33,505 bases of DNA from Ideonella sp. A 288 (lineage in GTDB: Bacteria > Pseudomonadota > Gammaproteobacteria > Burkholderiales > Burkholderiaceae_C). A model generated the notes under the pieces. That model was not told the DNA's origin and did no database searches. It was given only the letters and a program-made list of their open reading frames with translations. The first letter of the stretch is position 1, and the number at the start of each line of letters is the position of its first letter. The position numbers and the translations under genes are program-made. The DNA is taken from assembly GCF_002198735.1 (NCBI RefSeq), contig NZ_MWLO01000078.1, positions 1 through 33,505 on the forward strand, in the 5' to 3' direction. Of this stretch, positions 1 to 9,433 are shown piece after piece.

Positions 1-45
1 ACCGCACCGCACCGCACCGCACCGCACCGCGCCGCGCCGCGCCGC
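1..45. repeat. Pentanucleotide tandem repeat at window edge
   Basis: Six copies of ACCGC (1-30) run directly into three copies of GCCGC (31-45). The array touches the window edge, so its true length is unknown. No coding frame was assigned to it. It lies downstream of the minus-strand c-subunit gene. Confidence 0.9.
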
Positions 46-83
46 GCAGATCGTCGGACGTAACGACCGGCTGCAATGAGTTC

Positions 84-100
84 CGACCCGACAAGGGTCG
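84..100 (-). terminator. Possible hairpin after the c-subunit gene
   Basis: CGACCC and GGGTCG form a 6-bp stem around a 5-nt loop, 24 bp past the stop codon of the minus-strand atpE-like gene. No T-run follows, so it is only a weak intrinsic-terminator candidate. Bases 1-124 hold this hairpin and the pentamer array and no gene that I can see. Confidence 0.3.
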
Positions 101-124
101 TCCCTCCTTGGCATGTCCAGTGCG

Positions 125-845
<721 letters not shown>

Positions 846-991
846 GTCAGGGCTCCTGGGTAGCGTGGGGATGCCTCAGTGTGGCCAGCCTGCGTGCGGA
901 AATCGATGACCTGGGAGGTCATGGACCTGCCGCGCGATCGGCCCAAGAATCGGGGCTTCATCGCCCCGGCCAGCCCCGGCCACGCCCGCCC

Positions 992-1894
992 ATGCGCCGC
1001 CCTTCGTCGTCCTCGGCCCCAGCCGCCACCCGGTCCGGTGGCGTGTCCGCCGCCTCAGCCCCGGCACGCCCTTCCACGGCACGCCCCTCCACGACACGCA
1101 CGCCTGCCGGCGTCGGGCCGCTGCTGCGCGACTGGCGCACCCGCCGGCGGGTGAGCCAGATGCACCTGGCGCTGGATGCGGGTGTGTCGCCGCGCCACCT
1201 CAGCTGCATCGAGACCGGGCGCGCGCGGCCCAGCCCGGCGGTGCTGCTGGCGCTGGCCGAGCGGCTGGACGTGCCGCTGCGCGAGCGCAACCGGTGGCTG
1301 CTGGCGGCCGGCCACGCGCCGCGTTATGGCGAGGCCGGCCTGGGCGATGCGGCGCTGGTGCAGGTGCGCGCCGCGCTGCAGCGCCTGCTGGACGCGCACG
1401 ACCCCTACCCCGGCCTGGTGGTCGACCGGCACTGGAACCTGGTGCTCGGCAACCGCGCAGCGCAGGCGCTGGTGGCGGTGTTGCCGCCGCACCTGTGCAG
1501 GCCGGTGATCAACGTGATGCGCGTCAGCCTGCACCCCGAGGGCATGGCCTCGCGCACCGCCAACTTTGCCGACTGGGCCGGCACCATGCTGGAGATGCTG
1601 GCGCGGCAGGTGGCGCAAAGTGGCGACCCGCAGCTGCAGGCGCTGCAGGACGAGGTGCTGGCCTACCCGACGGTGCAGGCGCTGGCCAGAGCACCGGCGA
1701 GACCGCCGGCCGAATCACCGACGCTGCTGGTGCCCTGCGTGCTGGACCTGCCACAGGGCCGCGTCTCGATGTTCACCACGCTCACCACCTTCGGCACGCC
1801 GCGCGACGTGACCCTGCAGGAGCTGAGCGTGGAGCTGTTCTACCCCGCAGATGCGGCCAGCGAGGCCCTGTTGCGGGGCCGCGCGCCCGGCTGA
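992..1894 (+). CDS. XRE-family regulator with MmyB-like ligand-binding domain
   Basis: This is a cytoplasmic DNA-binding protein of about 300 residues. After an Ala/Ser/Pro/Arg-rich, probably disordered N-terminus, a helix-turn-helix starts near residue 45 (LLRDWRTRRRVSQMHLAL, then VSPRHLSCIETGRARPS). The C-terminal two thirds follow the MmyB-type pattern (PGLVVDRHWNLVLGN; later ANFADWAGT and LTTFGTPRDVTLQELSVELF). That domain resembles a PAS fold thought to bind a small, possibly lipid-like ligand. Start choice is uncertain: ATG 992 is used, a GTG at 881 would add 37 low-complexity residues, and a GTG at 1043 is also possible. It is divergent from the membrane-protein/atpE pair, 146 bp apart, and probably regulates it and itself. 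Confidence 0.85.
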   Translation: MRRPSSSSAPAATRSGGVSAASAPARPSTARPSTTRTPAGVGPLLRDWRTRRRVSQMHLALDAGVSPRHLSCIETGRARPSPAVLLALAERLDVPLRERNRWLLAAGHAPRYGEAGLGDAALVQVRAALQRLLDAHDPYPGLVVDRHWNLVLGNRAAQALVAVLPPHLCRPVINVMRVSLHPEGMASRTANFADWAGTMLEMLARQVAQSGDPQLQALQDEVLAYPTVQALARAPARPPAESPTLLVPCVLDLPQGRVSMFTTLTTFGTPRDVTLQELSVELFYPADAASEALLRGRAPG

Positions 1895-1920
1895 ATGCTC
1901 GGCCGGGCGGGCAGGCTCGC

Positions 1921-2343
1921 TCAGGACACTTCGGACAAACGCTCTTCGAGCATCTCGCGCTGCATTCCCCAGTACTCGACCGCCGCCACCAGCAGCGCCG
2001 ATTCGCCATCGGCCAGGTGCTCGTCGGCCTCGACAACGGCCACGCACAGCGACAGCACCTTGCGGCGCAGTGCGGGGTCGTCCACCTCGGACAGCAGTTC
2101 GGCCATGGTGTACGGATCCACCTCGCAGGCATGCGCGCCGCCGTGCGCGGCCGTGGACAGCAGGTCCTCGCAGAAGGTGTGGGTGATGCGGTGCATCTCG
2201 GACCGGTCCAGGCCCAGCTGCTCGTGCACGTTCAGGCGGTCGAGCAGGTCGAGTTCGGCCTTGCTCATGTGGCCGTCGCACAGCACGGCCAGCGAGACGA
2301 TGCGGGCCGCAGCCTGCGGGCTGTTGCGGGGATAGCTTCTCAT
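1921..2343 (-). CDS. TerB-like tellurite-resistance-family protein
   Basis: The product is 140 residues and all-helical in character, with the TerB/DjlA-type signature: LAVLCDGHMSKAELDLLDRL near the start and CVAVVEADEHLADGESALL near the end, two acidic helix-loop repeats of the fold. TerB-like proteins are cytoplasmic or membrane-associated and linked to metal or envelope stress; the biochemical role is not established. The ATG is preceded by GGAGGAA at 7 bases, overlapping the end of the upstream YccA-like gene, and only 4 bases separate the two genes. It is the last gene of a three-gene minus-strand operon. No other ter genes are nearby, so tellurite resistance itself should not be assumed. 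Confidence 0.8.
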   Translation of the reverse strand: MRSYPRNSPQAAARIVSLAVLCDGHMSKAELDLLDRLNVHEQLGLDRSEMHRITHTFCEDLLSTAAHGGAHACEVDPYTMAELLSEVDDPALRRKVLSLCVAVVEADEHLADGESALLVAAVEYWGMQREMLEERLSEVS

Positions 2344-2347
2344 GGTG

Positions 2348-3061
2348 TCATTCCTCCGAGCCGCCGAAGCCGAAAAGGGCCAGCAGGCTGCTGAACAGGT
2401 TGAAGATCGAGATGTACAGGCCGACCGTGGCCATCACGTAGTTGGTTTCGCCGCCGTTCACGATGCGGCTGGTTTCGAACAGGATCAGGCCTGCCGACAG
2501 CAGCGCCACCATCGCGGACACCGCCAGGCCCAGCGCCGGCATCTGCAGGAACACCGCCGCCAGACCGGCCAGCAGCGCCACCACCATGCCGGCGAACAGG
2601 AAACCGCCCATCGCGCTGAAATCGCGCCGCGTGGTCAGCACCCAGGCCGACAGCGCCAGGAACACCGCGCCGGTGGCCCCCAGGGCCATCGTCACCACCT
2701 GCGCGCCGCCGGGCAGCGACAGCGTCTTCGTCAGCATGGGGCCCAGCGTGTAGCCCATGAAGCCGGTGAAGGCGAACACCGCCGGCAGGGCCCAGCCGCT
2801 GTCCTTCACCTTGTGCACCAGGAACAGCAGGCCGAACATGCCGCCCAGCGTGAGCAGCAGCCCCGGCGCGGGCAGCGCCAGGCCCACCGCGGTGGCGGCC
2901 ACGCCGGCGCTGAACAGCAGCGTCATCGACAGCAGCGCGTAGGTGTTGCGCAGCACGCGCTGCGCGTCGTTGGCCAGCGGGGCCGAGCCCGCGGTCGGGA
3001 CGGCGACCAGCGCGGTGGAAGAGGCAGGGTCGCGTCGAAGGGTGTGTGAAAGGGGTTCCAT
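2348..3061 (-). CDS. Bax inhibitor-1/YccA family membrane protein
   Basis: The 237-residue protein has a soluble N-terminus of about 38 residues followed by seven hydrophobic segments, the architecture of the BI-1/YccA family (UPF0005). Recognisable pieces are LRNTYALLSMTLLFSAGVAA at the first helix, FTGFMGYTLGPML in the middle and LILFETSRIVNGGETNYV before the last helices. In E. coli the homologue YccA binds and modulates the membrane protease FtsH, and other family members are calcium leak channels. It lies between an HPF/RaiA-like gene (22 bp upstream) and a TerB-like gene (4 bp downstream) on the same strand. The context suggests an envelope or proteotoxic stress operon. Function is assigned at family level only. 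Confidence 0.9.
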   Translation of the reverse strand: MEPLSHTLRRDPASSTALVAVPTAGSAPLANDAQRVLRNTYALLSMTLLFSAGVAATAVGLALPAPGLLLTLGGMFGLLFLVHKVKDSGWALPAVFAFTGFMGYTLGPMLTKTLSLPGGAQVVTMALGATGAVFLALSAWVLTTRRDFSAMGGFLFAGMVVALLAGLAAVFLQMPALGLAVSAMVALLSAGLILFETSRIVNGGETNYVMATVGLYISIFNLFSSLLALFGFGGSEE

Positions 3062-3083
3062 GGTCGTGTGGGGTTCCTCGAAG

Positions 3084-3437
3084 TCAAAGGTCTTGAGAAA
3101 GAAGCCGGGCCTGCGGCGCGGCGCGGCGGCGAGGCTGGGTGCGGCCGCGCTGCGTCACGCGCAGCAGCACGCGGCCGGCACGGGCCACCGCGTTGTCGAG
3201 CGCCGTGCGCCAGTCGCGCGCCACCGAGGTGATGACCACGGTGCCCGCGGTGTCGGTCTTCAACTCGACCTGGCAACGCTTGTCGACGCCGCCGCGCGGG
3301 CCGTTCACGTCGGACAACTGCACCCGGGCGCGTGGCACCAGCCAGGCCAGGCGGCGCATGGCGAAGCGCAGGCGTTGCACGGCCAGGTCGCGCAGCGGGG
3401 CTGCCTGCGGGTCACGGGTTTCGAACAGCACTTGCAT
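3084..3437 (-). CDS. HPF/RaiA-like ribosome-associated protein
   Basis: The product is 117 residues and resembles the short HPF/RaiA (sigma-54 modulation/S30EA) family that binds the 30S decoding region and silences or dimerises ribosomes under stress. Supporting features are the pattern VLFETRDPQAAPLRDLAVQR, then VQLSDVNGPRGGVDKRCQVE, then VTSVARDWRTALDNAVARAG, plus a basic tail. The C-terminal long-HPF dimerisation domain is absent. GGAG lies 7 bases before the ATG. It is the first gene of the minus-strand operon with YccA-like and TerB-like genes, and it is divergent from the nhaR-like regulator across 87 bp. Sequence similarity is moderate, so a divergent paralogue of the main HPF is likely. 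Confidence 0.75.
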   Translation of the reverse strand: MQVLFETRDPQAAPLRDLAVQRLRFAMRRLAWLVPRARVQLSDVNGPRGGVDKRCQVELKTDTAGTVVITSVARDWRTALDNAVARAGRVLLRVTQRGRTQPRRRAAPQARLLSQDL

Positions 3438-3524
3438 CGGGCTACTCCATGGGGTGGAAGGGAGACTGAAAGATAGGGCCGACGGGGCTTCTGCAAAAGC
3501 AGAGAATCAGGAAGCTTCACTTCC

Positions 3525-4421
3525 GTGAAACCTGCAATGAGCCTGCTCTTCAGCTACCGCCACCTGTACTACTTCTGGGTCGTCGCCAAGGAAGGCGGCA
3601 TCGCCCGTGCGGCCGAGCGGCTGGGCATGGCGGTGCAGACCGTCAGCACCCAGGTGCGCGACCTGGAGCGCGCGCTGGGCCACACGCTGCTCGAGCACGC
3701 CGGCCGCCGCCTGGTGCTCACCGAGGCCGGCCAGGCCGCGATGCGCCAGGCCGACCAGATCTTCGCGCTGGGCGAGCAACTGCCCGGCGTGGTGCGCGAC
3801 GCCGCCAGCGGGCCGCGCATGCGCCTGGCCGTGGGCATCTCCGACGGCCTGCCCAAGCTGGCCGTGCGCCTGCTGCTGGAGCCGGTGATGGCCGAGCCCC
3901 ACCTGCGCCTGCTGTGCCACGAGGACGAGTTCGACGACCTGCTGGGCGAGCTGGCGCTGCACCGCCTGGACGTGGTGCTTGCCGACCGGCCGGCGCCGCC
4001 CAACCCCAACCTGAAGGTCTACAGCCACCCGGTGGGCCAGTCGGCGCTGGCCTGGTATGCGCCGCCCGCGCTGCGCGACGAGGCGACGCGGGGCTTTCCG
4101 CAGTCGCTGGCCAGCGTGCCGGTGCTGCTGCCCACCACCCACGCCGCGGTGCGGCCGCGGCTGGACCAGTGGTTCGAGCGCCACGCCATCCACCCGCGGG
4201 TGGTCGGCGAATTCGAGGACAGCGCGCTGCTCGTCACCTTCGCCGCCGGCGGCATGGGCGTGTTCCCGGCGCCCGAGATGATCGAGGACAAGCTGCTGGC
4301 CCGCTACGAGCTGCAGCGCGTCGGCACCTGCGACGGCGTCGACGAGCATTTCTTCGCCATCGGCACCGAGAAGAAGGTGCAGCACCCGCTGGTGCAGCGC
4401 CTGCTGCCGGGGCGGCGCTGA
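3525..4421 (+). CDS. nhaR: LysR-type transcriptional activator, NhaR-like
   Basis: This 298-residue LysR regulator has an N-terminal winged HTH (YRHLYYFWVVAKEGGIARAA ... AVQTVSTQVRDLE) and a periplasmic-binding-protein-like effector domain from about residue 95. The opening motif HLYYFWVVAKEGGIARA is characteristic of NhaR, which in E. coli responds to Na+ and activates the antiporter gene nhaA. No antiporter gene is next to it here. Start: GTG 3525 has AGGAAG 11 bases upstream; ATG 3537 would give 294 residues but has no good ribosome site. It is divergent from the HPF/YccA/TerB operon, which is the simplest candidate target. pobA starts 197 bp downstream on the same strand. Confidence 0.82.
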   Translation: MKPAMSLLFSYRHLYYFWVVAKEGGIARAAERLGMAVQTVSTQVRDLERALGHTLLEHAGRRLVLTEAGQAAMRQADQIFALGEQLPGVVRDAASGPRMRLAVGISDGLPKLAVRLLLEPVMAEPHLRLLCHEDEFDDLLGELALHRLDVVLADRPAPPNPNLKVYSHPVGQSALAWYAPPALRDEATRGFPQSLASVPVLLPTTHAAVRPRLDQWFERHAIHPRVVGEFEDSALLVTFAAGGMGVFPAPEMIEDKLLARYELQRVGTCDGVDEHFFAIGTEKKVQHPLVQRLLPGRR

Positions 4422-5788
<1,367 letters not shown>

Positions 5789-5806
5789 GCGGCGCGGGCC
5801 GCCGCG

Positions 5807-6580
5807 TCAGGCGGCGGGTGGCAGGTCGGCCGTGACGTCCGCCGTGTTGTCGGCCGTGTTGTCGGCCGTCAGCGTCAGCAGGATGTCCGCGTACCAGGCG
5901 CAGTTCAGCCCCAGCGACTCGTCCACCCGCAGGTCGCGGCCGCCCATCTCCATGCGCGCCGAGTGCACGCCCAGCAGCTTCCAGGGCAGGGCCGGGTCGC
6001 CGTCGGGGTGGTGCATCACCACCGGGGCGCCGCTGGTGCCGCGGTGGGTGCGCGCGTCGGTGAGGAAGTAGCCCTGGCCCTGGAAGCGCAGGCCGAAGGA
6101 CGACGCGATCACCGCCTGGCGCACCACCGGCAGGTGGTGCAGCGTGTCATGGAAGCCCAGCGGGAAGCCCACCACCAGCAGCGGCGTGCCCACCTGCACT
6201 TCATTCAGTGAATGCTGCAGTTGCCCGGGCGTGAAGCAGCGCAGCGCCACCTGGGCCGGCAGCGCCGTGCGGTCCAGTTCGATCGCCGCCACGTCGATCT
6301 CGCCCGCAGCGTCACGGCCCTGGCGCCAGATGGCCTGGCCATCGCGGTACAGCCACACCGACAGCACGGCCGCCCGCGTGAGGTTGTCGGCGTCGGTGTG
6401 CACCTCGATCTCGATGCGGTCGGGCAGGTGGCCGCTGGGCCGGTCGATCAGTACATGGCGGTTGGTGATCAGGAACAGGCGGTCGCCGCGCTCGAAGAAG
6501 AAGCCGGTGGCCCCCGTGAGCGCCTGCGCGCCGAAGAAGGTCGACACGCGGGCGGTGGTGAGCAGCAGCGGTTCGATCAT
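5807..6580 (-). CDS. Trypsin-like serine protease domain protein
   Basis: The product is a 257-residue, apparently cytoplasmic trypsin-like (S1-fold, HtrA-like protease domain) protein with no signal peptide and no PDZ domain. The triad is visible: His42 in ITNRHVLI, Asp96 in GEIDVAAIEL and Ser183 in HRGTSGAPVV. The ATG at 6580 (MIEPLLL) gives a compact protein; an upstream in-frame start would add 28 residues of unlikely sequence. The C-terminus ends in a repeated TADN/TADV stretch encoded by 12-bp DNA repeats (about 5830-5868). It is divergent from the transglutaminase-Anbu pair (146 bp), so it may belong to the same proteolysis module. Substrate unknown. Confidence 0.82.
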   Translation of the reverse strand: MIEPLLLTTARVSTFFGAQALTGATGFFFERGDRLFLITNRHVLIDRPSGHLPDRIEIEVHTDADNLTRAAVLSVWLYRDGQAIWRQGRDAAGEIDVAAIELDRTALPAQVALRCFTPGQLQHSLNEVQVGTPLLVVGFPLGFHDTLHHLPVVRQAVIASSFGLRFQGQGYFLTDARTHRGTSGAPVVMHHPDGDPALPWKLLGVHSARMEMGGRDLRVDESLGLNCAWYADILLTLTADNTADNTADVTADLPPAA

Positions 6581-6726
6581 GGCGGCGAAGGGGGGGGTGC
6601 GCGGCGGGTTCGCTGCGCGGGTGCAGGGCACTGTAGCGCCGATCCGGTGTGTTCTGCAGCGCACAGACGCCGCCCCGGGCAGGTGGCGACACTGGCCCGT
6701 TGGCTCGACACCGGAAGGGAAGCACC

Positions 6727-7536
6727 GTGCAGATCCGCGTGGGTTTCGAATTGACTTACCAATGCCAGCAGCCGACGCCGATGATCCTGTCGCTGAGCGT
6801 GCACTACTCGCGTGCGTCCGACCTGCTGCGGCCGGACCATCTGGTGACCACCCCGGCGGTGCCCGTCACGGCCTACCGCGACCTGTTCGGCAACTGGTGC
6901 ACCCGCCTCGTCGCCCCGCCGGGCCGGATGGTGCTGGGCAACGACGCGCTGGTCTACGACAGCGGACTGCCCGACGTGGTGGCGCCCTGGGCCGTGCAGA
7001 CCCCGGTGGAGCAGCTGCCCGAGTCGACCCTGGTCTACCTGATGGGCAGCCGCTACTGCGAGACCGACCACCTGTCGGAGACCGCCTGGCAGCTGTTCGG
7101 CAACGGGCCCACCGGCTGGGCGCGTGTGCAGGCCATCTGCGATTTCGTGCACCGGCACATCGAGTTCGGCTACCACCACGCCCGCTCCACCCGCACCGCG
7201 CTGGAGGCCTACCGCGAGGGCTGCGGCGTGTGCCGCGACTATGCCCACCTGGCGATCGCCTTCTGCCGCTGCATGAACATCCCGGCGCGCTACTGCACCG
7301 GCTACCTGGGCAACGTCGGCACCGAGCCGCCCTACGGCCCGATGGATTTCGCCGGCTGGTTCGAGGCCTGGCTGGGCGACCGCTGGTACACCTTCGACCC
7401 GCGCAACAACACGCCGCGCATCGGCCGCGTGCTCATCGCGCAGGGCCGCGACGCCTGCGACGTGCCGCTGTCCAGCACCTTCGGGCCGAACACGCTCGAC
7501 GGCTTCCGCGTGTGGTGCGACGTGGCGGCGCCGTGA
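6727..7536 (+). CDS. Transglutaminase-like cysteine peptidase (upstream of Anbu)
   Basis: The 269-residue protein belongs to the bacterial transglutaminase-like family (COG1305 type) with an N-terminal beta-rich domain and a C-terminal papain-like core. The nucleophile is Cys169 in EGCGVCRDYAHLAIAFCR. The usual second motif DxHAWxE is replaced by MDFAGWFEAWLGDRWYTFDP, so the canonical His is absent; as I recall, related proteins also lack it. Start is GTG 6727, supported by GGAAGG 8 bases upstream. The stop overlaps the start of the Anbu gene (GTGA), so the two are translationally coupled. Genomic association of Anbu with such peptidases is known, and a joint role in a peptide or tag-processing pathway is inferred. 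Confidence 0.88.
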   Translation: MQIRVGFELTYQCQQPTPMILSLSVHYSRASDLLRPDHLVTTPAVPVTAYRDLFGNWCTRLVAPPGRMVLGNDALVYDSGLPDVVAPWAVQTPVEQLPESTLVYLMGSRYCETDHLSETAWQLFGNGPTGWARVQAICDFVHRHIEFGYHHARSTRTALEAYREGCGVCRDYAHLAIAFCRCMNIPARYCTGYLGNVGTEPPYGPMDFAGWFEAWLGDRWYTFDPRNNTPRIGRVLIAQGRDACDVPLSSTFGPNTLDGFRVWCDVAAP

Positions 7537-8255
7537 CCTACTGCGTCGGCGTCAAGCTTGAGGAAGGCCTGATCCTGGCCAGCGATTCGCGCACCCATGC
7601 GGGCGTGGACAACTACGCCCGGTTCTGCAAGATGACGGTGTTCGAGCGGGCCGGCGACCGCGTGCTGGTGCTGCTGAGCTCGGGCGGCCTGGCCGCCACG
7701 CAGGCGGTGATCAGCCTGCTGCGCAAGCGCATCGCGGCCGGGCCGCCGCACCTCTGCTCGGTGACGTCGATGTTCGACGTGGCCAACCTGTTGGGCGACG
7801 CGATGCGCGACATCGAGCGTCGCGACGGGCCCTACCTCGAAGAGAGCGGCCTGAGCTTCAATGCCTCGTTCATCCTCGGTGGCCAGATCGCCGGCGAGGA
7901 GATGCGGCTGTTTCGCCTCTATGCCGAGGGCAACTTCATCGAGGCCGGCACCGACACCAGCTTCCTGCAGACCGGCGAGGCCAAGTACGGCAAGCCGATC
8001 CTCGACCTGGCGGTGACGCCCACCGCGTCGATGGAAGACGCCACCAAGTGCGTGCTGGTGTCCTTCGACACGACGATGATCAGCAACCTGTCGGTCGGCA
8101 TGCCGATCGACCTGCTGTGCTATGCGCGGGACAGCTTCGCGGTGACGATGAAGCGGCGCTTCGACAAGGGCGACGCCTACTTCGAACTGCTCAAGCAGCA
8201 GTGGATCGCCGGCACCCGCCAGGTGTTCCACGAACTGCCGCCGCTGGAGTGGTAG
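7533..8255 (+). CDS. Anbu, proteasome-type peptidase
   Basis: The 240-residue protein is Anbu (ancestral beta subunit/bacterial proteasome homologue). It opens TYCVGVKLEEGLILASDSRT after the initiator Met, so removal of Met exposes catalytic Thr1. Asp17 and Lys32 (mature numbering) sit where proteasome beta subunits carry Asp17 and Lys33. The GVDN segment and the middle FNASFILGGQIAGEE are also family-typical. Known structures show open helical rings or lock-washers, and the physiological substrate is unknown. Start is GTG 7533, overlapping the stop of the transglutaminase-like gene. Classical Anbu partners, the circularly permuted ATP-grasp and alpha-E proteins, are not in this window; instead a second transglutaminase-like gene converges from the right. 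Confidence 0.95.
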   Translation: MTYCVGVKLEEGLILASDSRTHAGVDNYARFCKMTVFERAGDRVLVLLSSGGLAATQAVISLLRKRIAAGPPHLCSVTSMFDVANLLGDAMRDIERRDGPYLEESGLSFNASFILGGQIAGEEMRLFRLYAEGNFIEAGTDTSFLQTGEAKYGKPILDLAVTPTASMEDATKCVLVSFDTTMISNLSVGMPIDLLCYARDSFAVTMKRRFDKGDAYFELLKQQWIAGTRQVFHELPPLEW

Positions 8256-8269
8256 CCCGGGCCACGGCG

Positions 8270-8290
8270 GCGCCACCGGGCCGGTGGCGC
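8270..8290. terminator. Bidirectional hairpin between convergent genes
   Basis: A 21-bp inverted repeat with 10-bp arms (GCGCCACCGG / CCGGTGGCGC) and one central base sits 14 bp after the Anbu stop and 8 bp before the stop of the convergent transglutaminase-like gene. Position and symmetry fit a shared terminator. No T-run is present, which is common in GC-rich genomes. Confidence 0.55.
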
Positions 8291-8298
8291 GACGGGCC

Positions 8299-9219
8299 TC
8301 AGGCGGCCAGCGCCGGCTGGGCGGTGGCGACACCGCCGTCGGTGGACAGCGCGTCGTCGCACAGGTGCGGCCGCACCCAGCCCTGGGCCGCGTCTTCCAC
8401 CGCCACGGCGCGGACGGTGGCCGCATGCGAGCGCACGTCGCCGAAGATGCTGGCGAAGGCCACGTCGGCGGCATCGCGCCCGGTGGCCAGGCGCACGAAG
8501 CCCATCGGGATGGCCGTGCCGGACGGGTCGAACAGGTACCAGCGGTCGTGCAGGAAGACTTCGACATAGGCCTGGAAATCGGGCGGGCCCAGCGCCGGGT
8601 CGGCGCCGTAGTCGGTGCCCGTGGCATAGCGCGCCGGGATGCCCACCGCGCGGCACAGCGCGATCATCAGGTGGGCAAAGTCGCGGCACACGCCGACCTC
8701 CTCGATCAGCGTGTCGATGGCCGAGGTGTGGGCGTCCGACGAATGCGACTTGAAGGTGACGTGCCCGTGCACCCAGTCTCGGATGGCCAGCACCCGGCCG
8801 TAGCCCGGCGCCAGGCGGCCGAAGGCCTTGCCCGCCATCGTCAGCAACCGGTCGGACTGGCAGTAGCGGCTGGGGTACAGGTAGCTCAGCGCCTCGGGCG
8901 GCAAGCGGCTGGCCGGCACCTCGTCGAGCAGCGCCGGGTCGGCCCGGTGGTGCAGCAGGTCCACCGTGGCCGCGTACGACACCTGCAAGGTGCCCGCGTC
9001 GGCGCGCAGGCGCATGCCGCGGGTGCCGGTGGCCAGGTCGGTGTGCATCACCGGCGCGATGGCCGGGGTGATGCTCAACCGCTCGGCCGACACGCGCTGG
9101 TTCGGTGTCTCGGCGGCGTGGATGTTGAACACGAACTCGGCGCCGGGCGGCTGGATCTCGTAGTGCAGGTCGATCTGCAGTTCGATGCGGTTCAGGATGG
9201 GGGATTCGGTGGCGCGCAA
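8299..9219 (-). CDS. Second transglutaminase-like cysteine peptidase
   Basis: This transglutaminase-family protein of about 306 residues is homologous to the one upstream of Anbu but clearly divergent. The catalytic Cys178 lies in EVGVCRDFAHLMIALCRA. The second motif reads PPDFQAYVEVFLHDRWYLFDP, again without the canonical His; Asp in LFDP is retained. The C-terminus (GFVRLATGRDAADVAF) parallels the first protein. No ATG is available: TTG 9219 is chosen because GAGG lies 9 bases upstream, and TTG 9237 is the alternative. It is convergent with Anbu. Two transglutaminases, Anbu and a trypsin-like protease in under 4 kb suggest one peptide-processing module. Confidence 0.85.
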   Translation of the reverse strand: MRATESPILNRIELQIDLHYEIQPPGAEFVFNIHAAETPNQRVSAERLSITPAIAPVMHTDLATGTRGMRLRADAGTLQVSYAATVDLLHHRADPALLDEVPASRLPPEALSYLYPSRYCQSDRLLTMAGKAFGRLAPGYGRVLAIRDWVHGHVTFKSHSSDAHTSAIDTLIEEVGVCRDFAHLMIALCRAVGIPARYATGTDYGADPALGPPDFQAYVEVFLHDRWYLFDPSGTAIPMGFVRLATGRDAADVAFASIFGDVRSHAATVRAVAVEDAAQGWVRPHLCDDALSTDGGVATAQPALAA

Positions 9220-9433
9220 CGGTGCATACCTCGGCAAACGGTGGGTCGGCGGGACAAGGGCCCGGACGGCCCGCCATCAGGCGCCCGTGGCGGCCTGCCG
9301 TCTGTGCGCCTTCGAACCATCAGCGGCGCGCTGGGCCAGGTGCGGTGGCCACGATCCGGCGGGCCGCACGCGCCACGCGCCCGCCAGGGCGTGACAATCC
9401 CCCCGCGCACCGCGCGATGACCGGAGGACCCCC

